DNA from: Tannerella sp.
GTDB lineage: Bacteria; Bacteroidota; Bacteroidia; Bacteroidales; Tannerellaceae
Length of the DNA stretch: 7,398 nt
Assembly: GCA_031271245.1 (NCBI GenBank)
Contig: JAISWC010000327.1
Span: 1 to 7,398 of the forward strand
Direction of reading: 5' to 3'
Below the pieces are notes generated by a model. The model did no database searches. It had not been told where the DNA came from and worked only from the letters and a program-made list of their open reading frames with translations. A program made the position numbers and the translations under genes. The stretch's first letter is position 1. The number at the start of each line of letters is the position of its first letter. Below, piece after piece: positions 1-6,115 of this stretch.

Positions 1-354
1 CCCGACAATCGCGATGTTGTCGGCCTGGAATGCCGCGATGAACGCCGACATCCGCACTTTTTCCACTTCCCGGTAATCGTAGGGATTGGTAGAGCCTAAG
101 AGAATGGCGCCTTCGTGGAGATTGACAGTGACGTTGGACTTGAGGAAGATGGTCCCCGTGAGGTATCTTCCGACATAAAAATGCAGCGTACCGCCGCCGT
201 TTTCGCTGATGTAATCAATCGCCTTCTGGATGGAAGTCGTGTTCAGCGTTGTGCCGTTCGACTTGATGCCGAACAGCGATGCGTTGTACTCTTTTTGCCC
301 GTAAGCCGTTAGGACAACGCTCATCAATAACAGTAAACCTATATACTTTCTCAT
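1..354 (-). CDS. GH28 family (polygalacturonase-like) secreted glycoside hydrolase, N-terminal part
   Basis: The gene reads leftward and is cut by the window edge; 118 codons are visible from the ATG at 352-354. Residues 1-19 form a Sec signal peptide: MRKY, a hydrophobic run GLLLLMSVVLTAY, then probable cleavage at G19/Q20. The mature N-terminus carries the opening of the GH28/pectate-lyase-3 beta-helix fold: SNGTTLNTTSIQKAID (32-47), then NGGGTL (52-57), GRYLTGTIFLKSNV (62-75) and LHEGAILLGS (79-88). In this family these residues form the first helix coils, and the enzymes hydrolyse galacturonan or related glycosidic bonds in the periplasm or outside the cell. The catalytic Asp residues lie beyond the window, so activity and substrate cannot be judged. 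The stretch HFYVGRY (58-64) differs from the usual 'vpaGxY' consensus. A -7 promoter element lies about 20 bp upstream, so it is probably transcribed separately from the GH38 operon 477 bp further upstream. Family call is firm, specificity is not. Confidence 0.88.
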   Translation of the reverse strand, partial: MRKYIGLLLLMSVVLTAYGQKEYNASLFGIKSNGTTLNTTSIQKAIDYISENGGGTLHFYVGRYLTGTIFLKSNVTVNLHEGAILLGSTNPYDYREVEKVRMSAFIAAFQADNIAIVG

Positions 355-375
355 ATATTAATAATTTTCTGGGCG

Positions 376-383
376 CAAATGTA
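376..383 (-). promoter_or_regulatory. Bacteroides-type -7 element of the GH28 gene
   Basis: On the minus strand this reads TACATTTG, a full match to TAnnTTTG. Transcription would start near 370-372, giving a leader of roughly 16-18 nt before the ATG at 354. No good TTTG is found 19-21 bp upstream, so the -33 part is weak and the promoter may need an activator. Confidence 0.55.
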
Positions 384-699
384 CGAAGAATATTTTTAAA
401 CAGCCAGTGAACAGCGTTTTTTTCGGAAGAACAGTAAAAACAGCGCGTTTTCATGCGATCGAGTCAGGAGTTCTAAAATTATTTTATGTTGCTTTATCTC
501 CTGTGCATTTGGGGTTAGACTTTGTTCGGAGTGTGTTCGAAGTGTGTTCGAAGTGTGTTCGAAGTGTGTTCGAAGTAAGCTTGTATAGATGAATTGTTAA
601 GGAAATAGAATATGAGAGGATTCATTTCTGTTTTCAATAGAATATAATACATTATTTCGCATAAAAGGAGATGGGCCTGCGCCGGATACATTCTCAAAT
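384..699. other. Gene-free intergenic stretch upstream of the GH28 gene
   Basis: No convincing coding region is present. Short open frames on both strands have no recognisable protein features, and one is built largely from the 11-bp repeat. Composition is AT-rich between about 578 and 660. Apart from the tandem array described separately, I see no RNA gene, promoter or terminator here. Confidence 0.6.
520..577. repeat. 11-bp tandem repeat array, unit GTGTGTTCGAA
   Basis: Four perfect copies of GTGTGTTCGAA occupy 531-541, 542-552, 553-563 and 564-574. They are preceded by a degenerate copy at 520-530 (8 of 11 bases identical) and followed by a GTA remnant. Each copy contains the palindrome TTCGAA (TTCGGA in the first), so five sites fall at 525, 536, 547, 558 and 569, all on the same face of the helix. 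The array lies about 170-220 bp upstream of the GH28 start. It may be a simple repeat grown by slippage or a cooperative protein-binding array; the sequence alone cannot decide. Confidence 0.85.
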
Positions 700-813
700 G
701 TCGTTTTTTGACTTAACTGCAAAGGGCACAAAGTTTTCACACAAAGGACACTATGTTGCTTTGTGTCCTTTGTGATAAACCTTTGTGCCCTTTTGTGGTA
801 AAGAAGTTTTCGG
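700..813. repeat. Long palindromic intergenic element, copy 1 (REP/MITE-like)
   Basis: The core is an inverted repeat. The arm 721-751 (starting AAAGGGCACAAAG, ending AAAGGACAC) pairs with 763-793, with 28 of 31 positions complementary around an 11-base loop. The outer parts, GTCGTTTTTTGAC at the left and TTTTGTGGTAAAGAAG...TTTCGG at the right, resemble the matching ends of the second copy at about 5787-5900. The element ends about 19 bp from the stop of the GH38 gene, so here the hairpin could protect the mRNA 3' end or stop transcription. There is no T-run after the hairpin in the GH38 transcript direction, so it is not a textbook terminator. No terminal target duplication is evident. Exact ends are approximate. 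Confidence 0.8.
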
Positions 814-831
814 ATCGTTCCGTATCAATTC

Positions 832-3405
832 TTATTCTTCCAACAGATTGACTTCCCGGATATCTCCCGTTTGCGGATTCACCCGAAGCGTTTTAATCTC
901 AAACGGTTTGATATTCCCGCGCCAGGAAAAGTTGACCGACGGGAACCTCAACACGGTTGCGGCAGCTTTTCCGAGCGTCTCCACCAGTCTGATGACAAGG
1001 TCGCTTCCCGTTTCGGACTGCTTGATGGCCGCAACGATGACATTCGGCGCATCAATGGACAGAAAAGAGGCCGATTTGGACATCGTGCCGCGGTGGATAC
1101 CCTGATAGGTGATTACGGGCGGTGCAATAAACTCCTCGGCTATGCGCGGCACGTTGATGTCCTGCCAGCCGTCTTTGTGCGGTACGAGCAGGAGGCGGAG
1201 CGTTTGGATGCCCTGGTCCATCCAGAGGACTTCGGCTTCCGACGCCATCTTGGACAATGGCGTGGGACCGTGATGCGCATAAGGCGCCGAACGGGTGACG
1301 GTGATGCGCAGGTCGTTCCCCTGCACGCTGTAGCCGTATTTGGCGTCGTTCAGCACCGTCAGGCCGTAGTTGTCGGCGCCGCGTCGGCCTGTCACGTCAA
1401 TCCACCGCTGTCCGGGATCTTCCTCGCCGTTCGGCTCGCGAACCATAACTCCGTATGGCGTTTCATAGGTCGGAACGGGCGCTTCCACATCGACCGGGAA
1501 GGAGAATTTCAGCATCTTCAGGCGTTCGTGCCAGTTGAGCGATACCAGGGCTTCGATCCGGCGCGAACCGGAAGTCAGCAGCCAGTCGACGGTCATGTCC
1601 GAATCGCCGTAAGCGCTCCGTACACGTATGCCGGCGCGTAGCGGGCCTTTTTCAAGTACGGTGGTCTTCGCATTTCCGAAGGCGCCGATCTCGCCTTTCG
1701 TTACGTAGTTGTATGCCGTAAGCGCATTTTTGGTAAAGTCGCGGACGTCGTGGCTCCACGTGTCGCTCGGGTCGTCGATGATGACGCCCTTGCAGCCCGT
1801 CGCGCCGCCTTTGAATACGTCGCGGCCGGCTTCCTTGTCGTAGATGCCGATTTCGCCGCCGGGAGAGAACGTGATGCGGTAAAATTCGTTTTCCAGACGG
1901 TTGGATTCCACGCTGACCCTTGATTCGACAGGCGTGTCCTCGCCTTTGCGGACGCGGAACTGGCGGTAGCCCAGCGCGGGCAGCGCGGCGTTGAACAGGA
2001 TGCGCCGGCGTCCCGTCACCGACTGCGCCTGGATGTACTGCGCCGGCAGCGACTGTCCGCGGTCATCCGTCACCTGCGGCAAAGGGAGGTGGTTCAGGTC
2101 GTATTCCACATTGGTGGTCACTTCCCAGGCATGTGGGTTGAACGCCACCAGGTATTCCGATGCGGGGTCTTCCGACGGAATTTGCCATTCGAGTTTCTGG
2201 ATGGCCAGCGCCGTAGCCGTATGCGCGATGTTGAGGGCATAGCCGTGACCTTCGAGGGCGTCTTTGGAATGGACGGCCACCGAACTGCCGGCCAGGCTGT
2301 CGTGGAACTGCAGGAACAATACCTGCTTCCAGGCTTCCGTGAAACGCTCTTTGGGATAATGGGCTTTCCAGATGACTGCGCCGGCGGTAGCGATTTTCTC
2401 GGCCGTCACCAGGGCGGCTTCACTCAGGCGGTTGTTCTTTTTGATGGCGCTTTCGGCCGAATAGCAGCCTACGGCGTGATGCTGCAAATCGTCCTTCACG
2501 GTGGGCAGGTTCGGCTGTTTCGCGCGAACGTCTTCGAAATAGCGGTCTACGGAACTGTAGCATACCGACGGCGCACCCTTTTCCGTTTTCAGGCGGTTGA
2601 TGGATTCGATGTTGGTTTTCGTCGGGCCGCCGCCGTGGTCGCCCACGCCGAAATAGGCCATGAAATCCGTCATCGGCTGTTTTTCGGCGATTTTCAGTAT
2701 CTCACTGATGCGGCGCTTCGTGTCCCTCTCTTCGTTGTAACTTATCTGAATGCGATAGGTCAGTACTTTCGAGCCGTCCGGCCCTTCCCACCAGAACAAA
2801 TCGGCGGGGATCGTTTTCTCATACGGGGCGGGACGCATGAAAACATAATTTTCCATCCCCTGTAAACGGATGATTTGCGGCAAGGTGCCCGGATGTCCGA
2901 AGGAATCGGGATTAAACGCTACCACAGCGCGTTTGCCGACCAGTTTTTCCAGCGTGAGCTGTCCGTAGAGTCCCTGGCGCGCCATTGCTTCGCCCGACGG
3001 GATGTTCATGTCCGGTTCCACCCACCAGCCGCCGACTATGTTCCATCGTCCTTCGGCCACGCGCTGACGTATCTCGGTCAACATTCCGGGATCGTTGTCG
3101 GCTACCCACTGGTAAAATTGAGCCGAACTGGCGGTAAACACCAGGTCGGAAGTTTCTTTCATCCGGTCGAGCGCCGACCGGAAGGTGCTGTGCACCACGG
3201 CAACGCCTTCCGTCCAGGGCCACAGCCATACCGGATCGATATGCCCGTGTCCGATCATGTAAAAACGGTGTTTTCCGGCATTTTTCGGCCAGGGACTGAC
3301 GTCCGGCCGCGCCAGAAGACTGGTGACCGGAGTGAGCGCAAACGCCGTGGCGCCGACGGCTGTCCGGTTGATAAAATCCCTGCGGGAAATAGACTTTGTA
3401 TTCAT
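832..3405 (-). CDS. GH38 alpha-mannosidase with Tat signal peptide
   Basis: 857 aa. Family GH38 enzymes are zinc-dependent retaining alpha-mannosidases that trim mannose from N-glycans and mannans. The catalytic domain spans about 46-310: HGHIDPVW (53-60, probable Zn ligands H55 and D57), GGWWVEPDMNIPSGEA (125-140), and FNPDSFGHPG (164-173, probable nucleophile and Zn ligand D167). GVGDHGGGPT (253-262) follows. The helical middle domain contains LQFHDSLAGSS (365-375, Zn ligand H368). The C-terminal beta-sandwich region shows FYRITFSPGGEIGIYDK (508-524), NYGLTVLNDAKYGY (679-692) and PFEIKTLRV (834-842). All expected metal and catalytic residues seem present. I chose the ATG at 3403-3405 because it places SRRDFI (7-12) and a hydrophobic stretch at the N-terminus, a Tat signal. 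An in-frame GTG 28 codons upstream would bury it. It is the last gene of the operon, 105 bp after the DUF6599 gene. Tat export is unusual for a zinc hydrolase. Substrate linkage is unknown. Confidence 0.93.
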   Translation of the reverse strand: MNTKSISRRDFINRTAVGATAFALTPVTSLLARPDVSPWPKNAGKHRFYMIGHGHIDPVWLWPWTEGVAVVHSTFRSALDRMKETSDLVFTASSAQFYQWVADNDPGMLTEIRQRVAEGRWNIVGGWWVEPDMNIPSGEAMARQGLYGQLTLEKLVGKRAVVAFNPDSFGHPGTLPQIIRLQGMENYVFMRPAPYEKTIPADLFWWEGPDGSKVLTYRIQISYNEERDTKRRISEILKIAEKQPMTDFMAYFGVGDHGGGPTKTNIESINRLKTEKGAPSVCYSSVDRYFEDVRAKQPNLPTVKDDLQHHAVGCYSAESAIKKNNRLSEAALVTAEKIATAGAVIWKAHYPKERFTEAWKQVLFLQFHDSLAGSSVAVHSKDALEGHGYALNIAHTATALAIQKLEWQIPSEDPASEYLVAFNPHAWEVTTNVEYDLNHLPLPQVTDDRGQSLPAQYIQAQSVTGRRRILFNAALPALGYRQFRVRKGEDTPVESRVSVESNRLENEFYRITFSPGGEIGIYDKEAGRDVFKGGATGCKGVIIDDPSDTWSHDVRDFTKNALTAYNYVTKGEIGAFGNAKTTVLEKGPLRAGIRVRSAYGDSDMTVDWLLTSGSRRIEALVSLNWHERLKMLKFSFPVDVEAPVPTYETPYGVMVREPNGEEDPGQRWIDVTGRRGADNYGLTVLNDAKYGYSVQGNDLRITVTRSAPYAHHGPTPLSKMASEAEVLWMDQGIQTLRLLLVPHKDGWQDINVPRIAEEFIAPPVITYQGIHRGTMSKSASFLSIDAPNVIVAAIKQSETGSDLVIRLVETLGKAAATVLRFPSVNFSWRGNIKPFEIKTLRVNPQTGDIREVNLLEE

Positions 3406-3424
3406 GTCATCAAAAATTATAATT

Positions 3425-3441
3425 TGCGTATGCTTAACGCA
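3425..3441. promoter_or_regulatory. Small inverted repeat in the DUF6599-GH38 gap
   Basis: TGCGT (3425-3429) and ACGCA (3437-3441) flank a 7-base loop; an alternative pairing is TATGC with GCATA (3429-3443). It sits about 20-37 bp upstream of the GH38 start in a 105-bp spacer that also has an A8 run at 3461-3468. It could be an operator or an mRNA hairpin affecting GH38 expression. No consensus TAnnTTTG was found in the gap. The stem is short and may be chance. Confidence 0.25.
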
Positions 3442-3510
3442 TAAGAGAAGAAAAACCCCTAAAAAAAAGGATGGCTTTCCTGCTCGCACAACGTATAACC
3501 GCTCTCTCTT

Positions 3511-4383
3511 TCAGGGCAATTTCCCGGCCAGTTCCTCGAGCAGCGCATCCGCACCCTGTACGATTTCGCCGTTTTCGTTGCGGGCGCCGACAAGATAGCG
3601 TCCTTTCCAGATGACCGGAAGGTCGCCATTGTACTTGTCCCCAATCTGTAGCGCACCTTCTTCAAACGTCAACGGCTGCTGGGTGAAGGTGAAATAACTC
3701 GTCAGCATCTTTTTCATCTCTTCTTTCGACTTGCCGTCCACCACAAAAAGCTGGAAAGACTGTCCGCCGGACTCGTAATCCGCTGTATATACGCCTTTCA
3801 GAAATTCATGCCCGATGTATCCGGATGTAATGTATGCTTCCGTATGCGGAATTTTCCTTTTTACGGGGAAGCATTTCGCTATCGGGGGAAAGGAGGCCGC
3901 CGGGTCAATCCCGTCGGCCAGCGCTTTCCCGATGACATGAAGTGTCGGCTGTATGTCCTCGCCCGAACGGTTACTCCACATCTTCACATAGATACACCCT
4001 GCAAAGAAATACAGGTTTTTTTCGTCGCCCTGCGCTTCGCCGCCCAGGGGGAAATACGTCAGTTCCGTCGAACGTTCCGCGGCATACATGCCGAACGCAT
4101 CTTCGGGCGTGGCATGGCGATAGGCCTGGATCGTGATGTAGTCATCGCCTTTTTTATACTCCAGCGAAGTCATTTCCCTGAAATTATTTTCCAGAAACAG
4201 CGGCGCGGCGCCGTTGATCCGGTCAAACAGGTTGTCCGGATGGAAGACTTCCGCCTCCTTCGGCAATTCCCATCCCGGCACGGGAATTAACCGGGATTTA
4301 AGCTGTTCGGGCGTTTGCGCCGGAAGCGCCGGGATGAAAAGCAGCAAGAGGCCTGTCGCCATGTAAGATTTCAATCGGTTCAT
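3511..4383 (-). CDS. Secreted DUF6599-type protein of unknown function
   Basis: 290 aa starting at the ATG 4381-4383. Residues 1-22 are a Sec signal peptide (LLLLFIPALPA, then Q23), so the protein is predicted to be periplasmic or released. I assign it to the DUF6599 family from the pattern LFDRINGAAPLFLENNFREM (52-71), followed by Y-I-T-I-QAYRHATPEDAFGMYAAERS (82-105). In that family an 'NGAA-x-x-(Y/F)' segment and an 'EDAFGxY' segment are the most recognisable parts. YFFAGCIYVKMW (125-136) is a likely beta hairpin of the core. No catalytic motif is known to me. Two Cys (C130, C171) are present, with no lipobox. The gene begins 12 bp after the aldo/keto reductase stop, so co-transcription and possibly translational coupling are likely. 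From context it may assist or carry substrate for the exported reductase or the mannosidase; that is inference. The family call is from memory of the motif. Confidence 0.78.
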   Translation of the reverse strand: MNRLKSYMATGLLLLFIPALPAQTPEQLKSRLIPVPGWELPKEAEVFHPDNLFDRINGAAPLFLENNFREMTSLEYKKGDDYITIQAYRHATPEDAFGMYAAERSTELTYFPLGGEAQGDEKNLYFFAGCIYVKMWSNRSGEDIQPTLHVIGKALADGIDPAASFPPIAKCFPVKRKIPHTEAYITSGYIGHEFLKGVYTADYESGGQSFQLFVVDGKSKEEMKKMLTSYFTFTQQPLTFEEGALQIGDKYNGDLPVIWKGRYLVGARNENGEIVQGADALLEELAGKLP

Positions 4384-4395
4384 AATAGGCCTCTG

Positions 4396-5592
4396 CTATG
4401 TTAAAAATACGTCCGGCACCTGCATGACGGGCATGATGGCGGCTATTTTCGAGGGCACGTCAAAGCCCGACGTACATTTCACCCTGCAATTCTTGCCGCA
4501 ATTCGCGCATGTTTTTCCCGCCAGGTTCAGTTCCAGCAGCGTCTCCTTTGCCAGACCGGCATTTTTGTAGCCGTAGGCATACATATATGCGCGCATAATG
4601 TCCGGAACAGGCAAATGTTCGACACACGCCTCCCGGCATTTCCCGCATTGCAGGCAGTACAGCAGTTCCCGCTCGCAAAGCATCGCGAGGTATTTCCTTT
4701 CCGCATCCGTCAGTTCCGGCTGCCGGACGGCCGCCAGACATTCTTCAAACTCAGTGAAGTTGGTGAATCCGGGGATGATGGTGGCGATGTTTTTGTTTTG
4801 CCAGACCCATTTCAGGCACGCCCGGGCGTTGATTTTCTTCTTCCCTTCGGCGTCTTCCGCGCCGCCCGTCATCGTCTTCATCGCTACAAAACCCAGACCG
4901 GCCTCGACACCCCGTTCGATGGCTTCGTCCGTCTCCTTGAGATTGGGTAGCTTAAAGTTGTAGCTCAAGAGAACGACATCGTAAATCCCTGCGCGGACGG
5001 CAGCATCAATCTGTTCGGGTTTGTTGGCATGGGTGGAAATCCCGATGTGGCGGATTTTCCCGTCTTCCCTGAATTTTTGCAGCAGGCGGACGACCCGTTC
5101 GTCCTCGATCGATTCCACATCTCTAATCGCATGGATGTAGAAAATCTCCACATAATCCATTTCCAGGCGTTTCAGGCTCTTGTCAAGCAACGCCGTAAAC
5201 TCTTTCTCGAAATTTTCGCCCAGCGGATAACCGAATTTGCCCTTTGTGGCAATCTTGAACGAATCGCGCGGCTTGTCACGGAAAAACTTTCCCAGCATTT
5301 CCTCATTGCGTCCGCCCTGATAGCCGTGCGCCGTGTCGAAAAACGTCAAGCCGGCCTCATAGGCGGCTCTGACCACATTCGGATTATCCGCACGCATCAC
5401 CCCCATACTCAGGATGGGGACTTCCAACCCTGTCCGACCCAGTACACGGGTGGGATACTCCTTTTCATTTGTCTTACTGCCGGACGACACGTCCCCTGTC
5501 GATGCCGCCACGTTCGGGAAGAGCAAAGCGCCCGCCCCGGCTGTTGCCGACCAGCGAAAGAAATTCCGCCGATTCACTTTTTTTGTTTCCAT
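4396..5592 (-). CDS. Tat-exported aldo/keto reductase with two C-terminal [4Fe-4S] cysteine quartets
   Basis: 398 aa. The N-terminus VNRRNFFRW (6-14) plus the hydrophobic segment SATAGAGALLFP (15-26) is a Tat signal, with possible cleavage near A30. Residues about 46-290 are an AKR (beta/alpha)8 barrel: RVLGRTGLEVPILSMG (49-64), and the catalytic tetrad D86 and Y91 (FFDTAHGY), K117 (ATKGKF) and H154 (FYIHAI). IRHIGIST (180-187) and TIIPGF (271-276) are typical barrel strands. The tail has two cysteine quartets: C313-C316-C319-C323 (CxxCxxCxxxC) and C362-C365-C369-C373 (CxxCxxxCxxxC), expected to bind iron-sulfur clusters as in ferredoxin-fused AKRs (COG1453-like). Tat export fits, because clusters are inserted before translocation. 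The ATG at 5590-5592 is preferred over an in-frame TTG at 5628: it exposes the Tat motif and leaves a leader of about 40 nt after the promoter. First gene of the operon. Substrate and electron partner are unknown. Confidence 0.92.
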   Translation of the reverse strand: METKKVNRRNFFRWSATAGAGALLFPNVAASTGDVSSGSKTNEKEYPTRVLGRTGLEVPILSMGVMRADNPNVVRAAYEAGLTFFDTAHGYQGGRNEEMLGKFFRDKPRDSFKIATKGKFGYPLGENFEKEFTALLDKSLKRLEMDYVEIFYIHAIRDVESIEDERVVRLLQKFREDGKIRHIGISTHANKPEQIDAAVRAGIYDVVLLSYNFKLPNLKETDEAIERGVEAGLGFVAMKTMTGGAEDAEGKKKINARACLKWVWQNKNIATIIPGFTNFTEFEECLAAVRQPELTDAERKYLAMLCERELLYCLQCGKCREACVEHLPVPDIMRAYMYAYGYKNAGLAKETLLELNLAGKTCANCGKNCRVKCTSGFDVPSKIAAIMPVMQVPDVFLT

Positions 5593-5637
5593 CACAATTG
5601 CATTTTTTAAAATAAACAACTTCCTCAAATTTCATCA

Positions 5638-5668
5638 CAAAAATAGTCCATGCCCTGATAACCGCAAA
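5638..5668 (-). promoter_or_regulatory. Bacteroides-type promoter of the AKR-DUF6599-GH38 operon
   Basis: On the minus strand, TTTG (5665-5668) is followed by 19 bp and then TATTTTTG (5638-5645). This fully matches the -33 TTTG and -7 TAnnTTTG consensus with proper spacing. Transcription would begin near 5632-5634, about 40 nt before the chosen ATG at 5592. This also argues against the TTG at 5628, which would have almost no leader. Confidence 0.75.
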
Positions 5669-5786
5669 TTTTTTAGCAGAAAGATTTCATTTCCGCAAAA
5701 CAAAACGAATAAAGAAAATTGCAAAGCGAAAAATCCTCTTCTTAAAACGGGCATTATTTGGGGAGCATATTTCCGTGAGAAATACG

Positions 5787-5900
5787 GTCATTTTTTACCT
5801 CCCACCACAAGGGGCACAACGTTTTTACACAAGGGACACGTTGGCGTTTTTGCGACCTTTGTGTAAAAACGTTGTGCGCTTTGCGGTTAAAAAATTTCGG
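5787..5900. repeat. Long palindromic intergenic element, copy 2 (REP/MITE-like)
   Basis: A perfect 19-bp inverted repeat (5814-5832, GCACAACGTTTTTACACAA, pairing with 5859-5877) extends with mismatches to about 5804-5837 and 5854-5887. Flanks GTCATTTTTTACC and GGTTAAAAAATTTCGG are themselves roughly inverted, so the whole unit is close to one palindrome. It is clearly related to copy 1 at 700-813, with the shared order GTC-T6, CACAA-GGGCACAA-G, TTT-ACACAA-GGACAC, TTTG-GGT, TTTCGG. The two copies have diverged while keeping their arms complementary. This copy lies between two divergent promoters, upstream of both genes, so it cannot be serving as a terminator for either. Confidence 0.8.
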
Positions 5901-5962
5901 AACAAAAACGACCCTTTGAATTGAAAATCGACGCAGTCAAATGCCCCCCGGACATGCGATTT

Positions 5963-5994
5963 TTTGGAAGTAGTGAAAAGATACGGTAACTTTG
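5963..5994 (+). promoter_or_regulatory. Bacteroides-type promoter P1 upstream of phoU
   Basis: TTTG (5963-5966), a 20-bp spacer, then TAACTTTG (5987-5994) give a full consensus -33/-7 pair facing phoU. Transcription would start near 5998-6000, leaving a leader of about 116 nt that runs through the Pho-box-like array. Confidence 0.7.
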
Positions 5995-6046
5995 CGAACG
6001 TATTTAATTTGTGATTGATGATGCAGTGTCATGTCCTTTTTTCAAA

Positions 6047-6097
6047 CCTTAACCGGATTGTAACAGTACCGTTTCCGTTCTGTCACAGTTCCGTTTT
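6047..6097 (+). promoter_or_regulatory. Pho-box-like array: five heptamers at 11-bp spacing
   Basis: Heptamers CCTTAAC (6047), TTGTAAC (6058), CCGTTTC (6069), CTGTCAC (6080) and CCGTTTT (6091) start exactly 11 bp apart. The fourth equals the E. coli Pho-box half CTGTCAY. At a larger scale, 6059-6074 and 6081-6096 are 16-bp direct repeats with 14 identities, offset by 22 bp. PhoB-family regulators bind 11-bp direct repeats of this kind, and the next genes are phoU and a PhoB-type regulator, so autoregulation is plausible. Binding is inferred from this spacing and context. Confidence 0.5.
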
Positions 6098-6104
6098 ATT
6101 TTTG
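6097..6104 (+). promoter_or_regulatory. -7 element of a second phoU promoter (P2)
   Basis: TATTTTTG matches TAnnTTTG and directly abuts the Pho-box-like array. No true TTTG is found at -33 (TTTC at 6072-6075 is nearest), which fits an activator-dependent promoter. Transcription would start near 6108-6111, only 5-8 nt before the first phoU ATG and 11-14 nt before the second (6122), so the message would be almost leaderless. Confidence 0.5.
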
Positions 6105-6115
6105 CCCGGAAAACA

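Noticed and set aside
215..454. 79-codon minus-strand frame spanning the GH28 start
   Set aside because: Overlaps the GH28 signal peptide and its promoter in another frame; the GH28 frame has a clear signal peptide and family motifs.
520..577. CRISPR array
   Set aside because: Units are 11 bp and directly adjacent, with no spacers and no cas genes.
515..697. 60-codon minus-strand frame with an FEHT-rich end
   Set aside because: The peptide repeat is simply the translation of the 11-bp DNA repeat, which shifts frame each unit; no promoter or domain.
721..793. Intrinsic terminator of the GH38 operon
   Set aside because: The hairpin is strong, but no T-run follows it in the transcript direction, and a related copy sits upstream of two genes. 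I therefore treat it as a repeat element, while a partial terminator effect remains possible.
871..1641. 256-codon open frame on the plus strand
   Set aside because: Lies wholly opposite the well-supported GH38 gene. It is rich in Arg, Gly and His as expected of an antisense frame in moderately GC-rich coding DNA, with no family motif.
2089..2865. 258-codon open frame on the plus strand
   Set aside because: Also antisense to the GH38 catalytic domain; no recognisable domain, no promoter, no plausible start context.
5029..5610. 193-codon open frame on the plus strand
   Set aside because: Antisense to the aldo/keto reductase, whose catalytic residues and cysteine motifs are intact.
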